A stretch of 64,000 nucleotides of DNA from Acidicapsa dinghuensis (GCF_025685685.1 NZ_JAGSYH010000003.1:1-64000); one strand, 5' to 3'. Counted from the first letter of the stretch, positions 43,301-52,620 are shown. Numbers and translations: made by a program. The notes: generated by a model not told the origin, from the letters alone.

Positions 43301-43544
43301 ATGTCGGCGGAGTCAAACGTGAGCCAAAATCAGATACGGATATTTCCGCTCCGACGTGTGCACGAACTCCTTTGCGTTGCGCGCTACTGTGGAAGCGGGA
43401 CACACCATAGATACCGTTATGGTCGAGCAGTGCCATCGCCGGCATTTCTAACTCAGCTGCTCTTTCAATCAGACTTTCTGGCTGGGATGCAGCCTGAAGA
43501 AAGCTGAAAGCGCTCGCGGCGTGCAGCTCAATATACTCAGTCAT
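40332..43544 (-). CDS. dnaE2: Error-prone DNA polymerase DnaE2
   Basis: The 1070-residue C-family polymerase starts with a PHP domain (ELHAASAFSFLQAASQPESL; ALLDHNGIYGVSRF). The catalytic region has GRGSAANSAVCYCLEIT and NEWPDIDLDLPSEEKR, followed by QEQLLRMAM, helix-hairpin-helix segments and an OB fold (IIARQRPGTAKGFIFISMED). The length and the pairing with imuB identify it as DnaE2 rather than the replicative DnaE. With ImuA and ImuB it performs translesion synthesis after DNA damage. It overlaps imuB by 8 bp. No LexA operator could be identified upstream of the cassette by eye. Confidence 0.95.
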   Translation of the reverse strand: MTEYIELHAASAFSFLQAASQPESLIERAAELEMPAMALLDHNGIYGVSRFHSSAQRKGVRAHVGAEISVSDFGSRLTPPTWLPHQHKSEPARVPLLCESRQGYQNLCQLITQFKMRETTKEDGAATFDDLQQYASGLVCLTGGDEGPLAAAFARGGETAGRDTVEQLTRIFGYKNVYVEVQRHLEREEEWRNQAAIRIARSLHLPVVATNGVRHATAYDREIQDLFTAIRNHVELDQAGRLLAINNLRHLRTVREMVALFRDVPGAIENTVELSSRLGFQLNDLGYEFPRYPVPDGETMDIFLRKRVMEGVERRYGPKNDHNQLEKAKKQIERELTLIAKLGFAGYFLIVWDIIRFCKKHDILVQGRGSAANSAVCYCLEITAIDPIGMELLFERFLSESRNEWPDIDLDLPSEEKREQAIQYVYQRYGELGAAMTANVSSYRQKSAAREVGKALGFDGESLGRLSSFTGLWEWRGKGETMAHSFHHAGFDIRHPRIAKYIELSMRIQNLPRHLSQHSGGMVICQGQLNQIVPLERASMPGRTIIQWDKEDCADLGIIKVDLLGLGMMAVIHDCLELIPQHYGEPIDLAQLPEDEEVYRTIQRADTVGMFQIESRAQMASLPRNKPDRFYDLVVQVAIVRPGPIVGKMMNPYLLRRQRKQEITYPHPSLEPVLKRTLGVPLFQEQLLRMAMTVANFSGAEADELRRAVGMRRSWERMRNLESNLRDGMAANGIDRAMQEHIVQCISSFAEYGFPESHAASFALIAYASAYFKVKYLAAFTTAILNNQPMGFYSSAVLVKDAQRHGLRVKPIDVQVSDWPCTVEHESDGTLSLRIGLGYAKSLTKQSAEALVRSRRQASFFRSVEDLARRVPFLNRRELTRLAQIGALNQLDGIQHRRDALWQVERAGRLEGPLLRDSESLREDSDARPLQPMNVEERLVADYAGTGLTVGQHPMHYRRPELRRSNILSAEELRCRRDGEYVRIAGCIIARQRPGTAKGFIFISMEDETGIANVIVTPDLYDRDRLVVTRSKFLLVEGPLQNRDNVIHVKATRLSALSDRAIEVRSHDFH

Positions 43545-45048
43545 ACAGCCCCATCATCTGCCACTGATTCTGCTGCAAATCACGAATCATACAGACACAG
43601 AGCATGGCGCCATCATGCGCGCGGGCCGCAATATCCCATTGCTCATATCTCCATTTCGTTGCAGCCCACCACTCTCCCCCTGCCAGCCACGGACCATATG
43701 CGCGCTCCACGGAATAACGACGCTTTCTAAACGTGAACACCCTGGGACGCTCGCTCTGCAGCATCACTGATACGGTTTCTGCCGGACGCAACCGTCGCAT
43801 GGCTGGGCGCAGCGAAGCGTATGGGATTTCCGAAGATTCAGTTGAGGAGATACTGAAGGATTCCATGCGGAAGCCGTCAAGCTGATGTGTGTCCGCGAGA
43901 ACGGCTCGGCCTACGTTCTCATCGCCGACGATGGCGCGAATACGCGCGAGTGTGACGTCGAGACGTGATGGTTCCGGTAACTGCGGCGAGAACAACCCAA
44001 GCTGCACCTGGCTCGTACTTCCTGGTTCTGCGTTGAGCTCGGCGGCTAAAATCGCAGCCCGAGGTGGATGGGCTTCGAGATCGAGGTGCAGTAACTTGAG
44101 CCAGATCTGGCGGTCGCTCGTGGGTAATGCGGGACGAACAGTGCGCGTGTGGGTCGCTCCATCTTCGAGTAAAAGAATGATAGTGACAGAGGTTAGCGAC
44201 AGCACGCGCGCGGTTGCGCGGAGAATCAACTGCTCAAGCATCAGATTTGCCACGAACATCAGTGCATCGAGAACCTCGACGGGTGAGTCTAGCTCTATGC
44301 GCTCTTGCAGCGAAAAGGCAGGTTCGAGCGGCTGAAACAGATGTGTTGCTTCTCCGCGGGCCATTTGGCGAAGCCGCCTGCCTGCCTGTCCCATGCGGGA
44401 GATGAGCTCTTTCTCTGGCAGCGCGGCCAGCTGACCTAGTGTGCCAATCCCCCAAAGCGCAAAAATCTCCGCTTGTTCTTCGGTTGGATCGAGTACCGAG
44501 AGCGGCAACACAGCCAGCGCCATGCTCTCCTCGCCGGAAGGTATTATCTGTACCAGCTGCGGCAACGATGCCTTAGCAACAGCAACTGCAACATGGAAAT
44601 TGCTGCTAACCGCAACGTGAGCAGTGATCCCTAGCGCACCGGCTCGAGTGAGAAGATTCCGAGCCAGCGTCTCCGGCGGACCTAATAATCCTGTCATTCC
44701 CGCGATATCTTGCACGCAAAGAAAGGAGCTATCATCGCTGCAATCTTCAACACGCGGCGAATAACAGCCGGCACATTCAAGCAAAACCCCCTTTGCCGTG
44801 GCCTCCTCTTTCAGGGATCGTTGCAATACAGTGATATCGGAAAAGGTGTCTATTTCCACCTGCGTCATACCTCGCGCTATACCGAGACTTCGCGCTTTGC
44901 GAGTAAGAGAGCATACCTCTTCGAGAGGTGGCTCACCTTCCATGACCACACATGGTTTGTTTCGCAACTCCGGTCGGAGACGGAGCAATGCTTGCACCGG
45001 AAATTCTTTTACATAAAGGCAGGCATAGATTTCGGATTGCTTTGTCAT
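43537..45048 (-). CDS. imuB: ImuB, catalytically inactive Y-family polymerase-like protein
   Basis: The 503-residue protein begins ACLYVKEFPVQALLRLRPEL where active Y-family polymerases have an aspartate-containing DxDxFFA motif, so the catalytic acid is missing, as in known ImuB proteins. A beta-clamp-binding motif QLGLFSP lies near residue 355. ImuB is the hub that joins ImuA, the clamp and DnaE2. The start overlaps the imuA stop by 4 bp. Confidence 0.94.
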   Translation of the reverse strand: MTKQSEIYACLYVKEFPVQALLRLRPELRNKPCVVMEGEPPLEEVCSLTRKARSLGIARGMTQVEIDTFSDITVLQRSLKEEATAKGVLLECAGCYSPRVEDCSDDSSFLCVQDIAGMTGLLGPPETLARNLLTRAGALGITAHVAVSSNFHVAVAVAKASLPQLVQIIPSGEESMALAVLPLSVLDPTEEQAEIFALWGIGTLGQLAALPEKELISRMGQAGRRLRQMARGEATHLFQPLEPAFSLQERIELDSPVEVLDALMFVANLMLEQLILRATARVLSLTSVTIILLLEDGATHTRTVRPALPTSDRQIWLKLLHLDLEAHPPRAAILAAELNAEPGSTSQVQLGLFSPQLPEPSRLDVTLARIRAIVGDENVGRAVLADTHQLDGFRMESFSISSTESSEIPYASLRPAMRRLRPAETVSVMLQSERPRVFTFRKRRYSVERAYGPWLAGGEWWAATKWRYEQWDIAARAHDGAMLCVCMIRDLQQNQWQMMGLYD

Positions 45049-46109
45049 CGCGCACCTGACCAGGTAGTTTGGCTCTTCCAGTGCGTGACATTCGCCCTTT
45101 GCTGCAGCTTGTTCAGCAGGACTACATTTGCGGGTTCTTGCGCGAAGCGCATGCGCTCGACCCGCAGGTGGTGTTCGATTCCCATGAATACAGTCGCCTC
45201 ATCATTACGCGCCTCGCCTGGCAGGAATCGCAGCAGCAACTCGCCACTGCTCTTGGCGCACGAATGCTGCGTGAGAAGCAGAAAGATAGCTTGCGTCCGT
45301 TCCGCCGCTGCACGGTATCGGAACCATGTAGCCAACGGAACGCGAGAGGCGTGTTCCGGGCAGATGCTTGCCATGTCGAGCACGATTGCACTGAAGCCCC
45401 CAACCTGCAACAGCAGGTCTGTCACGTGGAGGGCCTGCTCGATGCGCGACCACGGCTTGTCGGTGTTCGTATGCATATTCGGGCGTGGCATGTTGGCATG
45501 TGGTTGCAGCGTGAAGATCTCGCGATCTGGTCGCATCCTTCGCTGCGGCTCCGCGCAGCGCACGATGACCTCTGGGCGAAGCAGACCGCTTACTGCTTTT
45601 GAGAGTCCTTTGCCCTCATTTCGCGGATGTCCTCCACCGCCATCGCCGGGCAAACCTTTCTTGAGAGTGGTGGAATTCAGATACTTTTCAGGTAGTGAGA
45701 ATTTATACTCGACGGCTGGTTTCTCCTGCGTTTGAGAAACACCGCATCGCACCCATAGCAGACGGGCAAGATTGACACCTTCCGCCGCCACGGATTCCGG
45801 GGAGAGCATGTCGGAAACGTCGACCCAGGCGCAGACTCTTCCTGCGTGAGTAAGGTGGCGCAGGAGCGAAAGCGCGATTGCCGTACGTCCACTCGATTCT
45901 GGCCCCACCATCTCGGTAATGGCTCCAACAGGCAGTCCACCGTCAAGCAGCGCGTCTACTTCGCTCACACCGGTCGGCGCAATCGGGTGAATCACCCGTG
46001 GCGCCGGAGAGAGTGCTGCGGGAATCTTACAGGCGAGTTCGGCTTCGACCTGGAACCGGATTGTGGCGGCGGAAAGCATGGATATATTCGCCTTATTTTC
46101 GCCCATCAA
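45045..46109 (-). CDS. imuA: ImuA, RecA-like mutagenesis protein
   Basis: The 354-residue protein has a RecA-type core: LPVGAITEMVGPESSGRTAI (P-loop variant GPESSGRTA), VCAWVDVSDM and later QAIFLLLTQHSC. It is the first gene of the imuA-imuB-dnaE2 cassette and, in characterised systems, interacts with ImuB. Gene order and overlaps are standard. Confidence 0.9.
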   Translation of the reverse strand: MMGENKANISMLSAATIRFQVEAELACKIPAALSPAPRVIHPIAPTGVSEVDALLDGGLPVGAITEMVGPESSGRTAIALSLLRHLTHAGRVCAWVDVSDMLSPESVAAEGVNLARLLWVRCGVSQTQEKPAVEYKFSLPEKYLNSTTLKKGLPGDGGGGHPRNEGKGLSKAVSGLLRPEVIVRCAEPQRRMRPDREIFTLQPHANMPRPNMHTNTDKPWSRIEQALHVTDLLLQVGGFSAIVLDMASICPEHASRVPLATWFRYRAAAERTQAIFLLLTQHSCAKSSGELLLRFLPGEARNDEATVFMGIEHHLRVERMRFAQEPANVVLLNKLQQRANVTHWKSQTTWSGAR

Positions 46110-46243
46110 TACTCTACAAAGTCAACTGACCAATGCTCCGAATTAGGTGCAGGCTCGGTCTAAGTTGAAGATTTTAAACATTCATAAAAGATGATGAAGG
46201 TGCATCTGACAGAGGCAAGCACTGCTGTCGACATCAGTTTGAA

Positions 46244-46270
46244 CCTGTCCACGTCGGTGACGTGGACAGG
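46244..46270. repeat. Perfect 12-bp hairpin with 3-nt loop in the imuA upstream region
   Basis: CCTGTCCACGTC (46244-46255) and its exact reverse complement (46259-46270) flank GGT. No T-tract follows on either side, so it is not a typical terminator. It lies between imuA and tRNA-Glu, in a 298-bp stretch with no gene. Possible roles are a dimeric protein operator or an RNA hairpin. Confidence 0.75.
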
Positions 46271-46407
46271 ACTAAAACCAGAAAGACAAGGCCACTACAA
46301 GAAAAAACCAACAGGCGGTTATAGCTTGCCAAGGTACCGTAGCCGAGCTGCACATCTGTAAGCAATTCGGGGATGCCGGCGAAAGTCTTATAAATTATTG
46401 ATTTTAT

Positions 46408-46485
46408 TGGCGTCCCCGACGGGATTCGAACCCGTGTTATCGCCGTGAAAGGGCGGTGTCCTAGGCCGGGCTAGACGACGGGGAC
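46408..46485 (-). tRNA. tRNA-Glu (TTC)
   Basis: On the minus strand the cloverleaf begins GTCCCCG and has an anticodon arm CCGCCCTTTCACGGCG with anticodon TTC. The T-arm is CGGGTTCGAATCCCG and the acceptor end is CGGGGAC followed by G and an encoded CCA. All four stems can be paired by eye. Confidence 0.95.
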
Positions 46486-46741
46486 GCAGGAGCAGGGATG
46501 GGTGGAGCTTGCCACCGCACTCTTATGAGCCTAACAACTTGCCTTCGGGGTGTCAAAACACCTGAACTGGTACTTGCTAGTCCTTAAAGCAACCTTCTCA
46601 GAGATTTCTTCCTGATCACTCCTGATACGTTTGAATGGACACGTTTGAATCCGCATCGTGCCAGTTGCCAGGATGCAGCATGGCGGCCTGCTGAAAATCA
46701 GATATGCTCCTGCATTCCGAGCGGTCCGCTATCCTTTGGCA

Positions 46742-47412
46742 ATGCCTCCACGTTACCGCTATCTCGATCTGCTGACCATCGGATTCGTGATAGTTCTTCT
46801 GTCTCCAATCTCATCGGACCCAAGATATGCCAGATCGGTCCATTCCTCGTCAGCGGAGCGCAATTACTCTTTCCTGTTACATATATCTGTGGAGATATCT
46901 TCACCGAGGTCTATGGCTATTCTGCGGCGAAGCGAGCCATTTGGATGGGGTTCTTTGGCATGTCGCTGCTCGCCGCAATGGGACAGGTGGCCGTTTCTCT
47001 GCCGCCAGCTCCCGGCTGGCCCAGTCAACAAGCCTTTGAGACTGTCTTCGGTCTCGTGCCACGTTTTGCAATAGCAAGTCTGATCGCCTATTGGGCTGGC
47101 GAATTCACCAACAGTTACACCATGGCTAAACTTAAGCTCTTTACCAATGGGCGTCATTTGTGGACCCGAACGATCGGCTCAACCATTACTGGTCAACTCG
47201 TGGATAGCATCATGTTGATATTGATCGCATTCTGGGGCGTACCACCGCTGCCGAAGATTCTTTTGATGATTGCCTCCTCGTATGGCTTCAAAATTGCCTA
47301 TGAAGTCGTTGCCACACCACTCACGTATCTGGCAATTCGGAAGCTCAAACGCATTGAAGAAGCTGACGTTTACGACCGGGGAACCAATTTCAATCCATTT
47401 GCGTTGTTCTAA
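46742..47412 (+). pseudogene. Queuosine precursor transporter-like (YhhQ/Vut_1), frameshifted
   Basis: The expected protein begins MPPRYRYLDLLTIGFVIVLL at 46742 and continues VSNLIGPKICQIGPFLVSGA, but the second part is read in another frame. The change lies at about 46799-46801 and is consistent with loss of one base. The downstream part contains SGAQLLFPVTYICGDIFTEV, YGYSAAKRAIWMGFFGM and several membrane helices typical of the YhhQ family, which takes up queuosine precursors. Joined, the two parts would give about 223 residues, normal for the family. Only one lesion is seen, so a sequencing error or very recent mutation is possible. Confidence 0.8.
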
Positions 47413-47656
47413 AGGGTTATTGGGCTTCGGCAGAACTGGCAGAATCGTTAGTTGCTAAAAATGACTTCTCAAGCGAAATTCTTGCGACATTTTGGCAACC
47501 AGCTTCATCTACCATGCGAACTTCGACTTCCCTGTTCAACTGCAACCGAGTCAAAGTTGTTTTAGGACTTTGATGCTCCCCGTTAACCCGTTTAAGATCT
47601 ATTGGATACAGAAAACTGCCCCATTGCCAATCTATGCTTCAGTGTGAGGTTGATCG

Positions 47657-48745
47657 TTGAAACGTCTTATTTTTTCATGCACTCTCCTTTCAGTCCTGTC
47701 GACCGTCGCGTCTGGCTGCAAAAAAACGGAAGCGGCAGCGAAGACTCCCACAGGACAGGCAGTCCCTGTACAGACGCTTTCTGTGACTCTCGCTCCTGTT
47801 CAGCAAACCTCCGATTTTGTGGCAACCGTCAAATCTCGCCGCTCCGCAACGCTCATGCCGCAGGTTGACGGCAACCTGACACGCATTCTGGTTCGCTCTG
47901 GAGACCATGTTCATTCTGGCCAGCCTTTAATGGAAATCGATCCACGCCGTCAGCAGGCGCTTGTGGATGCACAGGTATCGACCGAAAATCAGAAGAAAGC
48001 TGTTTACGACTACGACACCATCGAGGTAGAACGCCAGCGCAAGCTCTTCGCGGCAGGTGTAACCAGCCGTGATGTGCTCGATCAAGCGGAGCAGGCCTAC
48101 AGCAATTCCAAGGCTGATTGGCAGTCCGCGATCGCTACCCGAAAGTCCCTGGAGCAGGAACTGGACTACTACAATGTCAAATCTCCGTTCGATGGCATCG
48201 TAGGCGACATCCCCGTTCACGTCGGCGATTACGTTACAAGCACCACCACGCTCACGACAGTAGATGAGAACAAGGATCTCGAAGCCTACATCTACGTGCC
48301 GACCGAGCGCAGCTATGAAGTCCACATGGGGCTTCCGGTTCAGATTCTCGATGCCGATGACAAAGTCATCGAGAACACATCGGTCGATTTCTATTCTCCG
48401 CAGGTTGATAGCCAGCTTCAGGGAATTCTACTCAAGGCTCCTGTCCACAGCACGGCAACGGTTTTCCGCACAGCCCAGTTGGTGAAGGCGCGCGTTGTCT
48501 GGAAAACCGCACCACAGCCATTGATCCCGGTGCTCGCGGTTTCTCGTCTTGGCGGACAAACTTTCGTCTTCGTTGCACAAAAGCAGAGTGATGGGCACTA
48601 TGTCGCTCGCCAGACACCAGTTATGCTCGGAGACACCGTCGGGAACAACTATGCTGTCAACTCGGGCCTGCAAGAAGGTGACAAAGTGATCGTGTCCGGC
48701 ACTCAATTTCTAGTCGACAATGTCCCCGTTACACCAATCGGGTAG
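47657..48745 (+). CDS. RND membrane-fusion (adaptor) lipoprotein
   Basis: The 362-residue protein has a lipoprotein signal (MKRLIFSCTLLSVLSTVASGC) and an HlyD/AcrA-like hairpin: SATLMPQVDGNLTRILVRSG, then a coiled coil containing LFAAGVTSRDVLDQAEQAYS and the lipoyl half YYNVKSPFDGIVGDIPVHVG. It is followed after 170 bp by an RND transporter and should form an efflux complex with it. No outer-membrane factor is encoded beside it, so it probably shares one from elsewhere. Confidence 0.93.
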   Translation: MKRLIFSCTLLSVLSTVASGCKKTEAAAKTPTGQAVPVQTLSVTLAPVQQTSDFVATVKSRRSATLMPQVDGNLTRILVRSGDHVHSGQPLMEIDPRRQQALVDAQVSTENQKKAVYDYDTIEVERQRKLFAAGVTSRDVLDQAEQAYSNSKADWQSAIATRKSLEQELDYYNVKSPFDGIVGDIPVHVGDYVTSTTTLTTVDENKDLEAYIYVPTERSYEVHMGLPVQILDADDKVIENTSVDFYSPQVDSQLQGILLKAPVHSTATVFRTAQLVKARVVWKTAPQPLIPVLAVSRLGGQTFVFVAQKQSDGHYVARQTPVMLGDTVGNNYAVNSGLQEGDKVIVSGTQFLVDNVPVTPIG

Positions 48746-48915
48746 TCCGGCTGTATTTCTGCTTGACCCAGACCTTCGTTCTTCGTGATCTGGCGAAATT
48801 AAAAAGAGCTCTATGTGAGTTCATCCACTCTCGCATATAGCTTCATTTGCTGAAGAAGAGCTGTATTTCCAGCTCCGCCCGCCGGCGGCGAATCGCTCGG
48901 GAAGGATGACTTAAC

Positions 48916-51900
48916 TTGTTTGTTGATTTCTTCATTCACCGCCCAGTCTTCGCAACGGTCTCGGCCCTGCTCATCATTCTGGCCGGCGCTGTCTGTATTC
49001 CTACGCTGCCAATTTCTCTCTATCCAACACTGGCGCCTCCGCAAGTCGTCGTTACAGCAACTTACATTGGCGCAGATGCAGAAACCGTAGAGAAAGCGGT
49101 CACCATTCCGCTGGAAGAAGCCATCAACGGCGTCGAAGGCATGCACTACATCAGCTCAGCCAGCACCAACAACGGCGTGAGCACAATCACTGCGACCTTC
49201 GATACCGGCTACGATCTCGATATCGCCGCGGTTGATGTACAAAACCGCGTTTCGAGCGTTACTGGCCGCCTCCCGGCAGCTGTCAATTCCGCAGGTATCA
49301 CCATTACCAAGGCCAACAGCAACTTCGTATTTGGCGCTGGCTTCTACACAACGGACAACCGCTACTCCAACGAATTTATCTCCAACTACCTCGATGTTTA
49401 CGTCAAAGACGCAGTCAAGCGTGTCAAAGGCGTCGGCGACGTAGTTATCTTTGGCGAACGTAAGTACGCGATGCGCATCTGGCTCGATCCGGCCAAACTC
49501 GCTGCCCGATCGCTCACCGCAGCCGATGTAGTCAATGCGCTCACCGAACAGAACGTTGAAGTACCCGCCGGTCAGCTCGGCCAGCCACCGTCCGACCCTC
49601 ACCAGTCTTACCAGGTTGCGGTTCGCGTTGTAGGGCGCCTCAGCGACCCGAAACAGTTCGATGACATCATCGTCAAGAATTCGCCCAACGGTCTGGTGCA
49701 ACTCAAGGACGTGGGGCACTCTGACGTCGGCGCGGAGGACTACAGCAGCGATCTCAAATTTCAGGGTTACACCGCCGTTGGTCTCGGCGTGCAGCAGCTC
49801 TCCAACGCGAATGCACTCGATGTCGATCGCAACGCCAAGGCCATGCTGCAGGAACTCTCAAAGACCTTCCCGCCTGGCCTCAAATACGCCGTAGCTTTTG
49901 ACTCGACCACCATCGTCGGTGACTCCATTCACGAGGTGATTATCACGCTCGGTGAGGCCATCGCGATCGTCATCGTCGTCATCTTCCTTTTCCTGCTCGA
50001 TTGGCGCGCCACCATCATCCCCGCCGTTACCATCCCTGTCTCTCTTATCGGCACATTTGCGTTCATCAAGATCTTCGGCTTCTCCATCAACTCCCTTACT
50101 CTTTTCGGAATTACGCTGGCAACTGGTCTTGTCGTTGATGACGCAATCGTTGTTATCGAAAATGTTCAGCGCCACATAGCGCTCGAGCACTGCGACCCGC
50201 ACAAAGCCACCTCTGAGGCCATGGGAGAAGTTACTAGTGCGGTCATTGCAACTTCACTGGTGCTCATTGCCGTTTTCGTTCCTGTATCGTTCTTTCCCGG
50301 AACGACCGGTATCTTATACCGTCAGTTCTCACTAACGATCGCATTTGCGATCGCGATCTCAGCCTTCAACGCCCTCACGTTGTCACCTGCTCTCTCGGCG
50401 CTGTTCCTGCGCGGAGAAGAAGCCAAGTATCACCAGCTTGACTTCACTCGTATTCGGCCACTTGCGAAAGGCTACTCTGCCCTTGCTCACGGCATCGATG
50501 ATTTCATCCTTTGGATGTCTCGCACCTATGCACGCATCATTCACGTCACGCTCAAACTGCGTTATGTCTTGCTGATTGTCTTCTTCGCCGGTCTTGCAGC
50601 CACAGGCTGGATTTACATTCATGTGCCTACCGGTTTCATTCCTCAGGAAGACCAGGGCTACCTCATGATCGTCGTACAGGCGCCTCCGGGAGCTTCACTC
50701 TCCGATACGACATCTATCGCCGACCGTGCCCAGAAGATCCTCGCTCAAGATCCTGAAGACATTGAGGGCGCCTTCGCTGTCACCGGCTTCAGTCTCAACG
50801 GCGCATCACCGAATCAAGGCATCATCTTCGCCGCTCTTACACCTTCGGATCAACGCCGCGGCAAAGGCCACTCCTCCTCTGAGATTGTCGCTAAACTCGG
50901 CCCGAAACTCTTCATGGTCCCCGGTGGCACTGTTGCCATGTTTGAACCACCTGCAGTTCAAGGTCTCGGTTCGTATGGCGGCTTCCAATTCATGCTCCAG
51001 GATCGCGGTCAGAATACGTTGGCCGATCTCGATCGCGTTGCCCACACCATGGTCGGCGTCAGCCGGCAAGATCCGAGCCTCGGTCTTACAGGCCTCTTCA
51101 CGAGTTTTTCGGCCAGCGATCCGCAGCTTATCGTCAATATCGATCGCGAAAAAGCCAAAGCCATGGGCGTCTCCTTCACGCAGATCTCCACTGCGCTCAA
51201 CGTATTCATGGGTTCTGAATACGTCAACGACTTCGACTACAACAACCGCACCTACCGCGTTTATGTCCAGGCCGATGAGCCATTCCGCATGAACGCGCGC
51301 GATCTGCACTCCTTCTACGTTCGCTCCGACACCACCAACCAGATGATTCCGCTCGACAGCGTCGTGATAGCAAAAGAGACATCCGGCCCGCAGGTCATCT
51401 CGCACTATAACCTCTTCCGCTCTGTTGAAATCGACGGCTCAGCCGCACCGGGCAAAAGCTCCAGCGAAGGCATTGCTTCTATGGAGAAGCTCGCGAACAA
51501 GGTCATGATGCCCGGCATGATGTTTAGCTGGACCGGCCTCACGCAGGAAGAAATTGAATCCAGTGGCAAAGCCATCATTATCTTTGCCCTTGGCCTACTC
51601 GTCGTTTACCTCACGCTCTCAGCACAATATGAAAGCTTTGCTCTGCCCTTCATCATTCTGCTCGCCGTGCCCATGGCGGTGCTCGGCGCCCTTGGAGCGG
51701 TCGCACTACGCGGTCTCTCAGACGACGTCTATTGCCAAATCGGACTCGTCATGCTCATCGGACTATCCGCCAAAAACTCGATCCTCATCGTCGAATTTGC
51801 CGAACAGCTCCGGCGTAAAGGCCGATCCATTGTCGACTCAGCCATTGAGGCCGCCGAACTTCGTCTGAGACCCATCCTCATGACCTCGTTCGCGTTCATC

Positions 51901-52125
51901 CTCGGCGTTCTTCCCCTCTACTTCGCAACAGGTGCCGGAGCGCTCGGACGTCACTCTGTCGGCACCACCATTGTCGGCGGTATGTTGTTTTCAACCGTGC
52001 TCAACCTTATCTTCATCCCGGTCCTCTACGTGATCTTGAGCAGCTTACTCGTACGCATCAAACCTCGCAAACGACCTGAGGGCTGCGACGAACCATCTCC
52101 CGCCGAAGCGAGCGCAACGATCTAG
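48916..52125 (+). CDS. RND efflux transporter, HAE1 family
   Basis: The 1069-residue transporter starts with FVDFFIHRPVFATVSALLI and contains ITLATGLVVDDAIVVIENVQ with the essential Asp pair, and GLSAKNSILIVEFAEQLRRK near the C-terminus. The start codon is TTG with GAAGGA upstream; no suitable ATG is available in frame. The gene is only moderately similar to the other RND transporter in the window (35011-38196). It ends just before a strong terminator. Confidence 0.95.
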   Translation: MFVDFFIHRPVFATVSALLIILAGAVCIPTLPISLYPTLAPPQVVVTATYIGADAETVEKAVTIPLEEAINGVEGMHYISSASTNNGVSTITATFDTGYDLDIAAVDVQNRVSSVTGRLPAAVNSAGITITKANSNFVFGAGFYTTDNRYSNEFISNYLDVYVKDAVKRVKGVGDVVIFGERKYAMRIWLDPAKLAARSLTAADVVNALTEQNVEVPAGQLGQPPSDPHQSYQVAVRVVGRLSDPKQFDDIIVKNSPNGLVQLKDVGHSDVGAEDYSSDLKFQGYTAVGLGVQQLSNANALDVDRNAKAMLQELSKTFPPGLKYAVAFDSTTIVGDSIHEVIITLGEAIAIVIVVIFLFLLDWRATIIPAVTIPVSLIGTFAFIKIFGFSINSLTLFGITLATGLVVDDAIVVIENVQRHIALEHCDPHKATSEAMGEVTSAVIATSLVLIAVFVPVSFFPGTTGILYRQFSLTIAFAIAISAFNALTLSPALSALFLRGEEAKYHQLDFTRIRPLAKGYSALAHGIDDFILWMSRTYARIIHVTLKLRYVLLIVFFAGLAATGWIYIHVPTGFIPQEDQGYLMIVVQAPPGASLSDTTSIADRAQKILAQDPEDIEGAFAVTGFSLNGASPNQGIIFAALTPSDQRRGKGHSSSEIVAKLGPKLFMVPGGTVAMFEPPAVQGLGSYGGFQFMLQDRGQNTLADLDRVAHTMVGVSRQDPSLGLTGLFTSFSASDPQLIVNIDREKAKAMGVSFTQISTALNVFMGSEYVNDFDYNNRTYRVYVQADEPFRMNARDLHSFYVRSDTTNQMIPLDSVVIAKETSGPQVISHYNLFRSVEIDGSAAPGKSSSEGIASMEKLANKVMMPGMMFSWTGLTQEEIESSGKAIIIFALGLLVVYLTLSAQYESFALPFIILLAVPMAVLGALGAVALRGLSDDVYCQIGLVMLIGLSAKNSILIVEFAEQLRRKGRSIVDSAIEAAELRLRPILMTSFAFILGVLPLYFATGAGALGRHSVGTTIVGGMLFSTVLNLIFIPVLYVILSSLLVRIKPRKRPEGCDEPSPAEASATI

Positions 52126-52142
52126 CTCGTTCGCACTGAAGA

Positions 52143-52184
52143 GCCCATCCTTTCACTGATTGACAGGAAAGGATGGGCTTTTTC
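52143..52184 (+). terminator. Rho-independent terminator after the second RND operon
   Basis: A perfect 12-bp stem (GCCCATCCTTTC and its complement ending at 52178) with a 12-nt loop is followed by TTTTTC. It also lies downstream of the convergent HhH gene and may serve both directions. Confidence 0.9.
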
Positions 52185-52206
52185 TTTGCATGCATTCTCG
52201 CTGTCT

Positions 52207-52527
52207 CTATTGCACGCTCGCCTGTTTATCTTTTTCGTCAGTAACGCGATGCGCAATCAGATAATCACGAATCTTCCCGTATTCTTCTGCCGATACAACA
52301 CCGCGATCCACCAAATCCGTCTTTCGACGATACGGGCGAAAACGCACAATTCGCTTCGCCCATACCTCTGTCATCCCTGGCACTGTCATCAGCTCCGCAA
52401 CGGTCGCTCGATTCACGTCGACAGCCGCCGTTGAGCTGCCAAAAGATTCGGATACGCCAGGAGTCGCAATTACCAATATGATCCCCGCCGAAATTACCAG
52501 ACACCGCAGCCAACCATGAATCGTCAT
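52207..52527 (-). CDS. Small exported helix-hairpin-helix (ComEA-like) protein
   Basis: The 106-residue protein starts with a hydrophobic signal or anchor (residues 8-25) and then has AAVDVNRATVAELMTVPGMT, followed by EVWAKRIVRFRPYRRKTDL, the helix-hairpin-helix pattern of ComEA-like DNA-binding proteins. The preferred start is the ATG of MTIHGW at 52527; the frame opens seven codons earlier. ComEA-like proteins bind DNA in the periplasm for uptake, but short members are often of unknown function. Confidence 0.7.
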   Translation of the reverse strand: MTIHGWLRCLVISAGIILVIATPGVSESFGSSTAAVDVNRATVAELMTVPGMTEVWAKRIVRFRPYRRKTDLVDRGVVSAEEYGKIRDYLIAHRVTDEKDKQASVQ

Positions 52528-52581
52528 AGCGCAATTTTGCGCGATCACGGCCGCTTAGACAAATAATCTGGATCGGAAACG

Positions 52582-52610
52582 TTGACAAATCGAGCCATCC
52601 TGCTTAACGT
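52582..52610 (+). promoter_or_regulatory. Predicted sigma-70-type promoter of the his leader
   Basis: TTGACA (52582-52587) is followed after 17 bp by TAACGT (52605-52610), a weak -10 element. Transcription would start about 10 bp before the leader ATG, so the leader could be nearly leaderless. This is a by-eye prediction. Confidence 0.45.
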
Positions 52611-52620
52611 TGTCCTTGAG

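Noticed and set aside
46110-46200. LexA box before imuA
   Set aside because: No proteobacterial, Gram-positive or alphaproteobacterial LexA consensus could be recognised.
49156-49719. Long antisense frames inside the RND transporter and other genes
   Set aside because: They are shadows of strongly coding sense frames and contain no recognisable protein features.
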